Below the pieces are notes generated by a model that saw only the letters and a list, made by a program, of their open reading frames with translations, made no database searches and was not told where the DNA came from. A stretch of DNA of 64,000 nucleotides, from assembly GCA_021166725.1 (NCBI GenBank), contig JAJPES010000057.1:1-64000 (forward strand). Direction: 5' to 3'. Made by a program: the position numbers and the translations under genes. This DNA comes from Burkholderiaceae bacterium (GTDB lineage: Bacteria > Pseudomonadota > Gammaproteobacteria > Burkholderiales > Burkholderiaceae_E). Within the stretch, counting starts at the first letter, position 1; every line of letters begins with the position of its first letter. Positions 36,413 through 45,883 of the stretch are shown here, piece by piece.

Positions 36413-37504
36413 ATGCAGTTCATCGACCTCAAGACGCAATACGCAGCGCTGAAGCCCGAGATCGACCGTCGCATCCAAGCCGTGCTCGACCACGGCCAGT
36501 ACATCATGGGCCCCGAGGTGCGCGAACTCGAGGAGCGGCTCGAGCAGTTCACCGGATCGAAGCACTGCATCACGGTGGCCTCCGGCACCGAGGCGCTGCT
36601 CATCGCGCTGATGGCGCTGGGTATCGGCCGCGGCGACGAAGTCATCACCACGCCGTTCACCTTCGTAGCGACGGCGGAGATGATCGTGCTGCTCGGCGCC
36701 AAGCCCGTGTTCGTCGACATCGATCCGTCGACCGGCAACATCGACGCCTCGCGGATCGAGTCGCGCATCACCGCGCGCACGAAGGCGATCATGCCGGTGG
36801 CGCTCTACGGCCAGCCGGCCGACATGGACGAGATCAACGCGGTCGCGGCCCGGCACGGCCTGCCGGTGATCGAGGACGCCGCCCAGAGCTTCGGCGCCGA
36901 ATACAAGGAGCGCAAGAGCTGCAACCTGTCGACCATCGGCTGCACGAGCTTCTTCCCAAGCAAGCCGCTCGGCTGCTACGGCGACGGCGGCGCGCTCTTC
37001 ACGAACGACGAGGCGCTGGCCCGGCGCATGCGCGAGATCCGCGTGCACGGCCAGGAGCGCCGCTATCACCACACCTCGATCGGCGTCGGCGGCCGGATGG
37101 ACACGCTGCAGTGCGCCATCGTCCTCGGCAAGCTCGGGCGCTTCGCGTGGGAGACGGCCGAGCGCCAGCGCAAGGCGCAGCGCTATCTGGCGCTGCTGCG
37201 CGAAGTCGCCTCCGTGCGCATGCTGCAGCCCAAGCCGGACCGGACGTCGGCCTGGGCACAGTTCACGGTGCTCTGCGACAACCGCGCGGTCCTCCAGCAG
37301 CGGCTGTCCGCGGCCGGGATTCCGACCGCAGTTCATTACCCGATTCCGTTGCACCGGCAGCCGGCGTACGAGGCGCTGTGCGACGGCGAGGAGTTCGAGG
37401 TCGCATCGGCGATGGCAGAGCGGGTGATGAGCCTGCCGATGTCGGCCGACCTCGGGGAAGCCGATCAGAAGCGGGTCGTCGCGGAACTCGCGAAGGCGGC
37501 GTGA
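36413..37504 (+). CDS. wbpE: WbpE-type sugar aminotransferase (DegT/DnrJ/EryC1)
   Basis: The 363-residue PLP enzyme has VASGTEALLIALMALGIGRG, EDAAQSFGAEY and the PLP lysine in TSFFPSKPLGCYGDGGA. Position and start (MQFIDLKTQYAALKPEID) match enzymes that aminate C3 of the 3-keto-GlcNAc-uronate made by WbpB. Its stop overlaps the next glycosyltransferase start (GTGA). Confidence 0.92.
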   Translation: MQFIDLKTQYAALKPEIDRRIQAVLDHGQYIMGPEVRELEERLEQFTGSKHCITVASGTEALLIALMALGIGRGDEVITTPFTFVATAEMIVLLGAKPVFVDIDPSTGNIDASRIESRITARTKAIMPVALYGQPADMDEINAVAARHGLPVIEDAAQSFGAEYKERKSCNLSTIGCTSFFPSKPLGCYGDGGALFTNDEALARRMREIRVHGQERRYHHTSIGVGGRMDTLQCAIVLGKLGRFAWETAERQRKAQRYLALLREVASVRMLQPKPDRTSAWAQFTVLCDNRAVLQQRLSAAGIPTAVHYPIPLHRQPAYEALCDGEEFEVASAMAERVMSLPMSADLGEADQKRVVAELAKAA

Positions 37505-38727
37505 ACATCCTCTATGTCAATCACTACGCGGGTTCCCTGCGGCACGGCATGGAGTACCGGCCGTTCTACCTCGCGCGGGAGTGGACTCGCCTGGGCCATC
37601 GCGTCCGAATCGTCGCTGCGTCCCGGTCGCACCTGAGAACCTCGGAGCCGGAGTGCGACGTGCCACTGCGGCCCGAACGTATCGACGGGATCGAGTACGT
37701 CTGGCTGCGCACGCCCGGCTACCAGGGCAACGGTGCCGGCCGGATCCGCAATATCCTCGCCTTTCTCGGCGGCCTGTTCCGACGCGGCAAAGCGCTGACC
37801 CGCGATTTCCGGCCCGACGTCGTCATCGCGTCATCTACCTATCCTCTGGATGCGCTCCCTTGCGCCAGGATCGCCCGCCGATCGGGCGCACCCCTCGTCT
37901 TCGAGCTTCACGACCTCTGGCCCCTTTCGCCGATGGAGCTCGGCAACCTGCCTTGGTGGCACCCCTTCATCGCAACGATGCAATTCGGCGAGAACTTCGC
38001 GTGCCGAAACGCCGACCTCGTGGTCTCGATGCTGCCGAAGGCGGAGGAACACCTGCGCGCCCACGGTTTGCGACCGGGCAGATTCCACTACGTTCCGAAC
38101 GGAATCGACGTGGAAGGCTGGAACGAGAGCGTCGAGCCCCTGTCGCGGGAAGTGAAGGAAGCGCTGGAGGGGATGCGCGCAAGCGGGGCGTTCCTCGTCG
38201 GGTATGCCGGAGCGCACGGGCTCGCCAATGCGCTGGACCACCTCGTCGAGGCGGCCTCGCTCACGCGAAGCGAGCCGATCGCCTATGTTCTCGTTGGCCA
38301 GGGCCCGGAGAAGACGCGGCTCCAGGAACGGGCTTCGGCGCTGCAGTTGCAGAACCTGTACTTCCTGCCACCGGTGCCCAAGTCGCAGGTGCCGGCGCTC
38401 CTGGCCGCCATGGACGCACTGTTCATCGGCTGGCAGCGCAAGGCAATCTATCGATTCGGGATCAGCCCCAACAAGCTGATGGACTACCTGATGGCTGCGC
38501 GGCCGATCGTCCACTCGGTCGAGGCGGGCAACGACGTCGTTGCCGAGAGCGGTGCTGGCGTCTCCGTAGCCCCCGAGAACGCCGCGGAAATCGCCGCGGC
38601 GGTCCGGCAACTCGCCGCCTCGACTCCCGAGCAGCGAAGCGAGATGGGTGCCCGAGGCCGGCGCTACGTGCTCGAACGGCATGACTATCGCGTGCTTGCG
38701 AAGAACTTCCTGGAGGCGATCGCTTAA
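37501..38727 (+). CDS. GT4-family glycosyltransferase (WbuB-like)
   Basis: The 408-residue GT-B protein has an N-terminal HYAGSLRHGMEYRPFYLA region, FELHDLWPLSP, GYAGAHGLANALDHLVEA and a donor site around GISPNKLMDYLMAARPIVHS. It is a retaining transferase acting on lipid-linked sugar at the cytoplasmic face; donor and acceptor are unknown, although WbuB-like enzymes use UDP-L-FucNAc and similar donors. The GTG overlaps the wbpE stop. Confidence 0.88.
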   Translation: MNILYVNHYAGSLRHGMEYRPFYLAREWTRLGHRVRIVAASRSHLRTSEPECDVPLRPERIDGIEYVWLRTPGYQGNGAGRIRNILAFLGGLFRRGKALTRDFRPDVVIASSTYPLDALPCARIARRSGAPLVFELHDLWPLSPMELGNLPWWHPFIATMQFGENFACRNADLVVSMLPKAEEHLRAHGLRPGRFHYVPNGIDVEGWNESVEPLSREVKEALEGMRASGAFLVGYAGAHGLANALDHLVEAASLTRSEPIAYVLVGQGPEKTRLQERASALQLQNLYFLPPVPKSQVPALLAAMDALFIGWQRKAIYRFGISPNKLMDYLMAARPIVHSVEAGNDVVAESGAGVSVAPENAAEIAAAVRQLAASTPEQRSEMGARGRRYVLERHDYRVLAKNFLEAIA

Positions 38728-39450
38728 GTGCAGGCGAAGAGAGACGCCATGGTGCGGCCGAAGCCGTCCGAAGCGGAAGCGGTGGCAGCACGGTATGCAC
38801 GCCGGCAGGCGGGCGACGACCGCTACTCCCCGCTCGCGCCTTCGGTCTACCTCGGATTGCAGGAGCGCCACCGAGCACTGGCGCGCTTGATCCGGGAATC
38901 GCGCCTGGAACCTGTCTGCGACAAGCAAGTGCTCGAGATCGGTTGCGGATCGGGATCGAACCTGCTCGAGTTGATCGGGCTCGGCTTCAGTCCGGAAAAC
39001 CTCGTCGGCAACGAGTTGCTCATCGAGCGCGCCCTGCTCGCTCGCGAGCGACTTCCGCAGGCGGTGCGCATCCTCGAGGGAGACGCGACCCGGCTTGATT
39101 TCCCGCCGGGGACCTTCGACATCGTCTACCAGTCGACGGTGTTCACTTCGTTGCTCGACGACCGGTTCCAGGAGACGCTGGCATCGATGATGTGGGAGTG
39201 GGCCCGTACGGGAGGAGGCATCCTCTGGTACGACTTCGTCTACGATAACCCGCGCAACCCCGACGTTCGCGGCGTCTCCATCCGGCGAATTCGAGAACTC
39301 TTTCCCCGTGGGACCGTCCGCGCACTTCGCGTAACGCTTGCGCCGCCCATCAGCCGCCGCGTCACCCGGGTCCATCCCTCGCTCTACTCGCTGTTCAACC
39401 TGCTGCCGCCCCTGCGCACGCACGTACTCTGCTGGATCGGAAAGAATTGA
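38728..39450 (+). CDS. Class I SAM-dependent methyltransferase
   Basis: The 240-residue protein has a SAM loop [19 protein letters not shown] and a post-strand [16 protein letters not shown]. It probably methylates a sugar or a glycan end; the target is unknown. The GTG directly after the previous stop (38728) is one start; an ATG at 38749 is an equally plausible alternative. Confidence 0.8.
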   Translation: MQAKRDAMVRPKPSEAEAVAARYARRQAGDDRYSPLAPSVYLGLQERHRALARLIRESRLEPVCDKQVLEIGCGSGSNLLELIGLGFSPENLVGNELLIERALLARERLPQAVRILEGDATRLDFPPGTFDIVYQSTVFTSLLDDRFQETLASMMWEWARTGGGILWYDFVYDNPRNPDVRGVSIRRIRELFPRGTVRALRVTLAPPISRRVTRVHPSLYSLFNLLPPLRTHVLCWIGKN

Positions 39451-40610
39451 GCGCAACAGAACCAGACTTCCTGCCGTTCGCACTGCCCGACATCGGCGAA
39501 GCCGAGATCGCCGAAGTCGTCGACTCGCTCCGCTCCGGCTGGATCACCACCGGGCCGAAGACACGGCGCTTCGAGGAAGACTTCGCCGGGTTCCTCGGGG
39601 GCGGCGTCGAGGCGATCGCCGTCAACTCGGCGACTGCCGGACTGCACCTCGCGCTCGACGCAATCGGCATCGCCCCCGGCGACGAAGTCCTCACGACGAC
39701 GCACACGTTCACCGCAACGGCAGAAGTGATCCGATACATGGGGGCCGACCCGGTCTTCGTCGACATCGACCCGCAGACGATGTGCATCGACCCGGGACTC
39801 GTCGAGCGCGCGATCACACCGCGCACGAAGGCGATCCTCCCAGTCCACTATGCCGGCCGGGCCTCCGAGATGTCGTCCCTCGGAGCGATCGCCCGTCGCC
39901 ACGGCCTGCGCATCATCGAGGACGCTGCGCACGCGCTTCCGACGACCAGCGGCGGAAGACTTATCGGGACACTCGACAGCGAAGCCACGGTATTCAGCTT
40001 CTACGCCACCAAGACGCTGGCGACGGGCGAAGGCGGAATGCTGGTGACGCGCGACGCGGGCATCGCACGGCGTGCCCGCGTCATGCGCCTTCACGGCATC
40101 GATCGCGACGCCTTCAATCGCTACGTCTCGAAGAAGCCCGCGTGGAACTACGAGGTGGTCGCGCCCGGCTTCAAGTACAACCTCACCGACATCGCCGCGT
40201 CGCTCGGCATCCACCAGCTCGGTCGAGTGCGGGGATTCCAGCAACGGCGCAGCGAGATGGCTGCGCGCTATCGCGAGGGACTGTCCGGACTGCCGCTGCT
40301 CGCCCCGCCCGACGCGGCGCAGGGAGACACGCATGCCTGGCACCTGTACGTCATTAGGCTGGCGGACGACGCGCCCCTCTCGCGCGACGAATTCATCGAC
40401 CAGATGGCCAAGCTCGGCATCGGGTGCAGCGTGCACTTCATTCCGCTGCACCTGCATCCGTACTGGCGAGACACCTACCGGCTGACGCCGGACCAGTTTC
40501 CGCACTCGCAGCAGGCGTTCGAGGCTTCGGTCAGCCTTCCGATCTACACGCGGATGACCGACGACGACCAGTCGAGGGTGATCGAGGCGGTCCGCACGCT
40601 GCTCGGATGA
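39447..40610 (+). CDS. DegT/DnrJ/EryC1 sugar aminotransferase (second copy)
   Basis: The 387-residue PLP enzyme has [33 protein letters not shown] and the PLP lysine in [15 protein letters not shown]. Together with the WbpM-type dehydratase it could aminate a 4-keto-6-deoxy sugar at C4, as PglE/WecE-like enzymes do. It starts with TTG overlapping the methyltransferase stop (TTGA); the homology extends to this start. It overlaps the sugar transferase by 4 bp. Confidence 0.88.
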   Translation: MSATEPDFLPFALPDIGEAEIAEVVDSLRSGWITTGPKTRRFEEDFAGFLGGGVEAIAVNSATAGLHLALDAIGIAPGDEVLTTTHTFTATAEVIRYMGADPVFVDIDPQTMCIDPGLVERAITPRTKAILPVHYAGRASEMSSLGAIARRHGLRIIEDAAHALPTTSGGRLIGTLDSEATVFSFYATKTLATGEGGMLVTRDAGIARRARVMRLHGIDRDAFNRYVSKKPAWNYEVVAPGFKYNLTDIAASLGIHQLGRVRGFQQRRSEMAARYREGLSGLPLLAPPDAAQGDTHAWHLYVIRLADDAPLSRDEFIDQMAKLGIGCSVHFIPLHLHPYWRDTYRLTPDQFPHSQQAFEASVSLPIYTRMTDDDQSRVIEAVRTLLG

Positions 40611-41197
40611 GCAAGCGCCTGTTCGATCTGGTTCTTGCCGGCGTCGGACTGGTCGTGTTGGCGCCGGTGTTTGCCGCCATCGCCCTGTGGATCAAGCTGG
40701 ACTCGCCCGGGCCCGTGTTCTTCCGGCAGGTTCGCATCGGCCAGCACGGCAAGCCCTTCCGCATCCACAAGTTCCGGACCATGGTGCCGTCCTCTGGAAC
40801 ACCGTTGCAGCTCACGGTCGGCGAAGACAGCAGGATCACCCGGAGCGGCCGCTTCCTGCGACGGCTCAAGCTGGACGAGCTGGCGCAGCTCGTGGACGTG
40901 GTGCAGGGAAGCATGAGCCTCGTCGGACCGCGCCCGGAGGTGCCGAAGTACGTTTCGCTGTACCCGGATGACGTGCGCGCCATTGTCCTGTCGGTGAAGC
41001 CGGGGATCACCGATTCAGCGTCGATCCGCTATCGTAATGAAAGCGAGATCCTTGCGCGCGCGGCGGACCCCGAGCGGGAGTACACCCAGACAATTCTTCC
41101 CGCGAAACTGCAACACTACGTGCAGTACGTGAAGACGCGCACGCTAGCGGGCGACCTGGGGATCATTCTCCAGACGCTCGGCGCCATCCTCCGATAG
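40607..41197 (+). CDS. Initiating sugar-phosphate transferase (PglC/WcaJ-domain family)
   Basis: The 196-residue protein is the small form: one N-terminal membrane helix ([20 protein letters not shown]), [25 protein letters not shown] and [20 protein letters not shown] followed by RPE. It transfers a sugar phosphate to undecaprenyl phosphate and starts the repeat unit. Its operon with a dehydratase-type aminotransferase suggests a di- or mono-amino-trideoxy sugar donor. The last 54 bases overlap the convergent wbpI-like gene. Confidence 0.92.
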   Translation: MSKRLFDLVLAGVGLVVLAPVFAAIALWIKLDSPGPVFFRQVRIGQHGKPFRIHKFRTMVPSSGTPLQLTVGEDSRITRSGRFLRRLKLDELAQLVDVVQGSMSLVGPRPEVPKYVSLYPDDVRAIVLSVKPGITDSASIRYRNESEILARAADPEREYTQTILPAKLQHYVQYVKTRTLAGDLGIILQTLGAILR

Positions 41198-42250
41198 TCG
41201 CGCAGCGATCCGGTCCGACGCGTCGCCACGTCCGTACGGCGCGATCGCCGCTCCGATCGTCCCCACAGCCGCAGCCATCGCCCGGGCAACGGCATCCGCA
41301 TCGACGGGGGACACCAGCCGGTTCCAGCCCGAGTCGACCAATTCGACCCACTCCGTCTCGTCGCGAAGCGTTGCGCACGGCACACGGTGAAAGAATGCCT
41401 CCTTCTGCACACCCCCCGAATCTGTTGCGATCAGGCAGGCATGCTTCTCGAGCATGACCATGTCGAGATAGCCGACCGGTTCGATCACGAGCACGTTCGC
41501 CGGAATGCGCAGGCCAAAACCCTCGATTCGTGCTTTTGCCCGGGGGTGCATCGGCAACACGACCTTGCCGCCGTACTTCGCGAAGCCATTCAGGATGACA
41601 GAAAGACGGGCCAGGTCGTCGGTGTTCTCCGCCCGATGCACCGTCGCCAAGGCGTAGTCCTTCGGTCTCAGCGACAGGCGACCGAGGACGTTGCTCGTCT
41701 GATCGGCCTTCGCTCCGTAGAAGAGTGCAGCGTCGTGCATCACGTCGCCCACCTCGATCACCAGGTCCCCGGCAATGCCCTCGGCGGCGAGGTTACGCAC
41801 GGCGACCTGCGTCGGGGCGAAGAGCAGGCTCGACGCGTGGTCGGTGAGCACGCGGTTGACCTCCTCGGGCATGCGGCGGTTGAACGAACGCAGGCCGGCT
41901 TCCACGTGAGCGATGGGAATGTTCAACTTGGCCGCCGCAATCGCAGCGGCGAGCGTCGAGTCGGTGTCGCCGTAAACGAGCACCGCGTGCGGCGAAAACT
42001 CGACGAGCACCGCTTCGATCCGCTCGATCATGCGCCCGGTGTTCTGTCCGTGCGTTCCGCCGCCGATGCCCAGGTGCCTGGCCGGCGCAGGCATCTCGAG
42101 CTCGTCGAAGAACACCTGCGACATGTTGGCGTCGAAGTGCTGCCCCGTGTGGACGATCGCCTCGTCGACACGCCTGCGATCCAGCGCTCGCGACACGATG
42201 GCGGCCTTGACGAACTGGGGACGCGCGCCCACGACGGTGACCAACTTCAC
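41144..42250 (-). CDS. wbpI: WbpI-type UDP-GlcNAc3NAcA 2-epimerase
   Basis: The 368-residue protein is a UDP-HexNAc 2-epimerase: TVVGARPQFVKAAIVSRAL, HTGQHFDANMSQVFFDEL, VYGDTDSTLAAAIAAAKLNI, HVEAGLRSFNRRMPEEVNR and TDSGGVQKEAFF. In context with WbpB/E/D enzymes it most likely converts UDP-GlcNAc3NAcA to UDP-ManNAc3NAcA. A separate WecB-type epimerase lies at 56158. The GTG start overlaps the upstream glycosyltransferase stop (GTGA). Confidence 0.9.
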   Translation of the reverse strand: MKLVTVVGARPQFVKAAIVSRALDRRRVDEAIVHTGQHFDANMSQVFFDELEMPAPARHLGIGGGTHGQNTGRMIERIEAVLVEFSPHAVLVYGDTDSTLAAAIAAAKLNIPIAHVEAGLRSFNRRMPEEVNRVLTDHASSLLFAPTQVAVRNLAAEGIAGDLVIEVGDVMHDAALFYGAKADQTSNVLGRLSLRPKDYALATVHRAENTDDLARLSVILNGFAKYGGKVVLPMHPRAKARIEGFGLRIPANVLVIEPVGYLDMVMLEKHACLIATDSGGVQKEAFFHRVPCATLRDETEWVELVDSGWNRLVSPVDADAVARAMAAAVGTIGAAIAPYGRGDASDRIAARLSEDGAERLENDPQVAR

Positions 42251-43368
42251 GTGTTGTCTCCGCGCGAAAGAAGAGAAGCGTAGAGATCCAGGAGCTTGGC
42301 CTCCTCGATCGTCCAGTTGAATCGATCACGAACCGCGCTGCGCCCCTTCTCGCCCATTTCGGCGACGAGCGCGGGATCGTTCGCAAGCGTGTCGATCGCC
42401 CGCGCGATGTCGTCGGCATTCCGCGGGTCGACGCACGTCCCGCAGTTGTTCTCCAAAACGACTTCGCGCCAAAGTGGAAAGTCGGATGCGATGACCGGAA
42501 CTCCCGCGCTCATGTACTCGAACATCTTGTTCGGCTGCGCCTCCACGTGATTGGGCAGCGGATGAAATGTGACGATCCCCGCAAAGCAGCCCGAGAGCAC
42601 ATGGCGCACCTGATCGCGCGTCAGCTGACCCATTTCGTCGACGCGCGCCCAGCCGGCGTCCCTCCGAGCCGCGGCCGCCACCTCGGGCTCGGCGAACGTG
42701 CCGCACAGCTTCAGCCTGGCCGGCGATCGAACCCGCCCCATCGCCGATACCAGCTCCAGGACGCCTCGTATTTCCGTGATGCCACCTACGTAGCAGACGT
42801 CACGCCGCTCCTGTGCAGTCACCGGGTCGGCGACGAGCTCTCCGGGCAGCGGAAAGTTGTTGATGTCCACGACGACAGGATTCATCGTCGCGAACTTGCC
42901 GCGGATCGCGGGCGTCGCCGCCACGATCGCATCGAAGCGGGCTGCTGCCCTGCTCTCGAAGGCGGCAAATGCGCGCGAGACCAGCTGCCGAGCAACAGGA
43001 CCGAGATAAGGCTTGCCGAGGATCTGCAAGGGAACGTCCTCGTGGGCGTCGAAGACGACGCGCTTGCCCATCCGCTTCAACTGCAGGCCTGCCGGGAGCA
43101 GTTCCGGGTCGTGAAAGTGATAGAGATCGGCGTCGATCTCGCGCGCCTTTGCAAGAACACGGCGGGCCCCGCCCCACATGCGGTCGAGTCTTCCCGACGA
43201 AGCGCCGACGTCGTGGATCGCGACCTCGTCCCGCACCTCGTTGCCCAGGCCGTCGGCAACGATCAAGGCCACTTCATAGCCGGCGCCTGCAAGCGAGCGA
43301 CACTCCTTCAGGAAGATGCGGATGTCGAAGCGCGAATGGGCCGAGGTGAGGTGAACGATTCTGTGCAT
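42247..43368 (-). CDS. wbpH: WbpH-like GT4 glycosyltransferase
   Basis: The 373-residue GT-B protein begins MHRIVHLTSAHSRFDIRIFL, the opening seen in WbpH-type transferases. It has ADLYHFHDPELLPAG, VVFDAHEDVPLQI and the donor-binding QPNKMFEYMSAGVPVIAS. It probably transfers a mannuronate-type residue from a UDP donor. The ATG at 43368 has GAGGT upstream; a GTG at 43383 is possible. Confidence 0.87.
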   Translation of the reverse strand: MHRIVHLTSAHSRFDIRIFLKECRSLAGAGYEVALIVADGLGNEVRDEVAIHDVGASSGRLDRMWGGARRVLAKAREIDADLYHFHDPELLPAGLQLKRMGKRVVFDAHEDVPLQILGKPYLGPVARQLVSRAFAAFESRAAARFDAIVAATPAIRGKFATMNPVVVDINNFPLPGELVADPVTAQERRDVCYVGGITEIRGVLELVSAMGRVRSPARLKLCGTFAEPEVAAAARRDAGWARVDEMGQLTRDQVRHVLSGCFAGIVTFHPLPNHVEAQPNKMFEYMSAGVPVIASDFPLWREVVLENNCGTCVDPRNADDIARAIDTLANDPALVAEMGEKGRSAVRDRFNWTIEEAKLLDLYASLLSRGDNT

Positions 43369-43384
43369 CCGAAGCCGTCGCACC

Positions 43385-44539
43385 TCACGAATAGACCTTG
43401 ATACGTCGGCCCAGCGACACCTCGACCAATCCCTGGGCCCGCTTCAGAAGGCGATAGCGGCTGTTCCACGTGGGGAAGTCGGTGTAGTGGTGCGACGGTG
43501 CGCGCATGAACTCATCGAATTGCGCGCGCGTGATCCGCAGCTTCTTGCAGAAGTAAGAGATGTCGAGCTCCAGCTCGGCAGGGTCGTAGAGCGGCTCGCG
43601 CAGCTGCGCAAGCGCCTGGTCGCGCGTCAGCTGCCCCGAGACGACCAGGCTCGAAAGGTGCGGACGCCTCTTGTCGAAACCGAACTTCGTCGGAAGGTAG
43701 TAGTTCTGGAACAGCTTGGTAAACAGCGACTCGCCATGCTTGCGCCCGTACGATCGCCAGCCGATCGTCTCCTCGAGCTCGCGGATCGCGCTGGCCTTGT
43801 CGTAGGGCATGTAGTTCAGCGGGCGCACCGTGCGCATCTTCTTCACAAGCGGATACAGGATGTAGTGCTCGAAGAAGCTGATCGTCCTGTAGTGCCGTAG
43901 CGGCCGCTCTCCGAACCGACGGTGGATGGCCCTGAGGTTGATCGCATCCATCGCGCTGCCGTGCCAGGCCTTCGGAAAGATCCCTTCGGTGGCGATGTTC
44001 CCGCCGGACAGGATGTAGCGGATCCGGTTCCGGGTGGCGAAGTGATACAGGCTCGCGAAGAACACGTGATCCTGCGGAACGTCCTGGTTGGCCACGCCCG
44101 ATCGCAGGTACGCAAGCTGCAGGTCGCGCATCTCCTCCCAATCGACGACGTGCGTGTGCAGGTCGTAGTTGCAGTGACGCACGACCTTCTCGATGTTCCC
44201 GACCGCCAGTTCACTGTTCCAGCCCGCATCGACGTGCACGACAAGAGGGCGAAGCCCCTGTTCGCGCACCTTCAATGCCAGGTAGGAACTGTCGACTCCG
44301 CCGCTGAGTCCGATGATGCAGTCGTACTCGCTCGCGCGCCCGGCCGCCTTGATCTCCTCGCAGATCGCCGACCAGCGGCGGGCCCCCTCCTCGTTGGGAA
44401 ACCACTCCTTGCGGGTGACGGCGTCGAAGTACCGGCAGTGGTTGCACACGCCCTGGTCGTCGAAGACGATTTCGGGGTCGCTCGTGTCCATCACGCAGCG
44501 CGTGCAGACGCGCGCCTGTCCTGTGGTTGCATGACTCAT
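43385..44539 (-). CDS. wbpG: WbpG-type N-acetyl-sugar amidotransferase
   Basis: The 384-residue protein has an N-terminal Cys-pair region (CTRCVMDTSDP, CNHCRYF), the ATP pyrophosphatase loop CIIGLSGGVDSSYLALKV near residue 79, and GNIATEGIFPKAWHG. In P. aeruginosa O-antigen synthesis WbpG works with a HisH/HisF pair that supplies ammonia, and converts an acetamido group to acetamidino. Both partners are present upstream in the same operon. The ATG at 44539 is preferred to 44563. Confidence 0.92.
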   Translation of the reverse strand: MSHATTGQARVCTRCVMDTSDPEIVFDDQGVCNHCRYFDAVTRKEWFPNEEGARRWSAICEEIKAAGRASEYDCIIGLSGGVDSSYLALKVREQGLRPLVVHVDAGWNSELAVGNIEKVVRHCNYDLHTHVVDWEEMRDLQLAYLRSGVANQDVPQDHVFFASLYHFATRNRIRYILSGGNIATEGIFPKAWHGSAMDAINLRAIHRRFGERPLRHYRTISFFEHYILYPLVKKMRTVRPLNYMPYDKASAIRELEETIGWRSYGRKHGESLFTKLFQNYYLPTKFGFDKRRPHLSSLVVSGQLTRDQALAQLREPLYDPAELELDISYFCKKLRITRAQFDEFMRAPSHHYTDFPTWNSRYRLLKRAQGLVEVSLGRRIKVYS

Positions 44540-44578
44540 GCTTCGACTCGTTCGATGTTGCACCGCCTTGCGGCGGCC

Positions 44579-45883
44579 TCATTCTGCGGCAAGCGCCCGC
44601 GCCTCGACCCTGCGTCTTCTCAGCAACGAAGCGAGGACGATGACGGCAGCCACTCCCGAAGAAAGGAGGGCCGTCGTCGCCGCCTGCTCGACCAGCAGGA
44701 TCGCGTAGAGAAAACCCGCGAAGAGCATCCCCGGACTGTTGCGTGAACGGAAAACGGCGTCCAGGTAGCTGAAGACGACGACCACGACGAAGGTCGTGAA
44801 CAGGTACGACGGCACGCCGCCCGACGCCAGCGCGTATACGAATGCGTTCGTGTTGGCGTTCGTTCCCTTCGTACCGAGATACCACTCGCCGACGAAGAAC
44901 GTGATGCCGAGCGGTGTCTCCCTGCCGGCGACCGCCGACCACCCCGAGAACGGATCCTGGAACAGGAAGTCGAAGAAGTTCGCGAGCACGAACGGCGGAA
45001 CCGCGAAGACGCGTCGCAGGAAGTAGTCCGCGACCACCGAGTATCGGTCATAGCTGTACTCGACGTAGGAGGCGAGCAGCGCACCCCACAGCAGGGCGAA
45101 GACGACAACCGGAAAGAGCCCGACCCGCCCCTTTCGCGTGGCGACGCCGATCACCCAGGCCAGCACGACGTAGAAGAGCGGGGCCTTGAGCCCGAGCACG
45201 TAGAAGAACGCCAAGCCGCTGGCGAGCGCGAGGGCCGGCATCAGCCGTTGGCGCCAGAGTCCGCCGGCGAAGGCGGCGAGCGGCGCCAGTCCGTTGGTGA
45301 TGGCCGCATTCACGTACGCAGCAAGTTCGCCGGCGGGAAACGCGGCCCGCCCCTCGATGCGTCGCTCGTAGGAGCTGCCCAGGTCGATCCCGGCCGACGA
45401 TGGCGCGTGGACAACCGCGTAGGCCACCCCGCCCACGCAGACGAGCGCAATCGCAGCCTCGACGGCCAGCGGCGGCAGCAGCGCCGGCAGGCGCAGCGCC
45501 GGAACGGCGCGAGAAGCCAACAGAACGACGACGACCGGCAGGACGAGCACCGTGAAAAACAGCAGGTACTCGCCGACGCGAACGGGACGATGAATCGAGT
45601 GCAGCGCCGCGAACGGCACGATCACGAAGAGGCCGAAGAAGAGCGAGAGGAAATCCGACGGGCGCTCGATGCGCACCGGCATCAGCATCGCCGCAGCCAC
45701 GACGGAAACGACGAGCAATGCGAGATGGTCCGGTTCGAATCCGACCGGAAGGTAGCCGGCGTACGCGTTCGACTCGGCAAGCTGCGAATCGTACATCAGC
45801 AGGATCGCGACGGCGAAAAGGAGCAGATTCGCGACGAGGAGCGCGCGCGCGAACACCTTCTCCCTGGCGAAGCGCCCGTTCAC
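44579..45883 (-). CDS. wzy: Polytopic membrane protein, candidate O-antigen polymerase (Wzy)
   Basis: The 434-residue protein has about 11-12 membrane segments and a larger polar loop near residues 285-345 (GWSAVAGRETPLGITFF, GTKGTNANTNAFVYAL). Wzy proteins share little sequence, so the call rests on topology and on position between wzx/wzz and the amidotransferase genes. Its start overlaps the hisF stop (ATGA). A membrane protein of another function is possible. Confidence 0.72.
   Translation of the reverse strand: MNGRFAREKVFARALLVANLLLFAVAILLMYDSQLAESNAYAGYLPVGFEPDHLALLVVSVVAAAMLMPVRIERPSDFLSLFFGLFVIVPFAALHSIHRPVRVGEYLLFFTVLVLPVVVVLLASRAVPALRLPALLPPLAVEAAIALVCVGGVAYAVVHAPSSAGIDLGSSYERRIEGRAAFPAGELAAYVNAAITNGLAPLAAFAGGLWRQRLMPALALASGLAFFYVLGLKAPLFYVVLAWVIGVATRKGRVGLFPVVVFALLWGALLASYVEYSYDRYSVVADYFLRRVFAVPPFVLANFFDFLFQDPFSGWSAVAGRETPLGITFFVGEWYLGTKGTNANTNAFVYALASGGVPSYLFTTFVVVVVFSYLDAVFRSRNSPGMLFAGFLYAILLVEQAATTALLSSGVAAVIVLASLLRRRRVEARALAAE

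Noticed and set aside
35642-37354. The dehydratase frame stays open to 37354, giving a 1199-codon ORF.
   Set aside because: It is antisense to the wbpD- and wbpE-type genes and reads as Arg/His/Asp-rich nonsense before the membrane domain.
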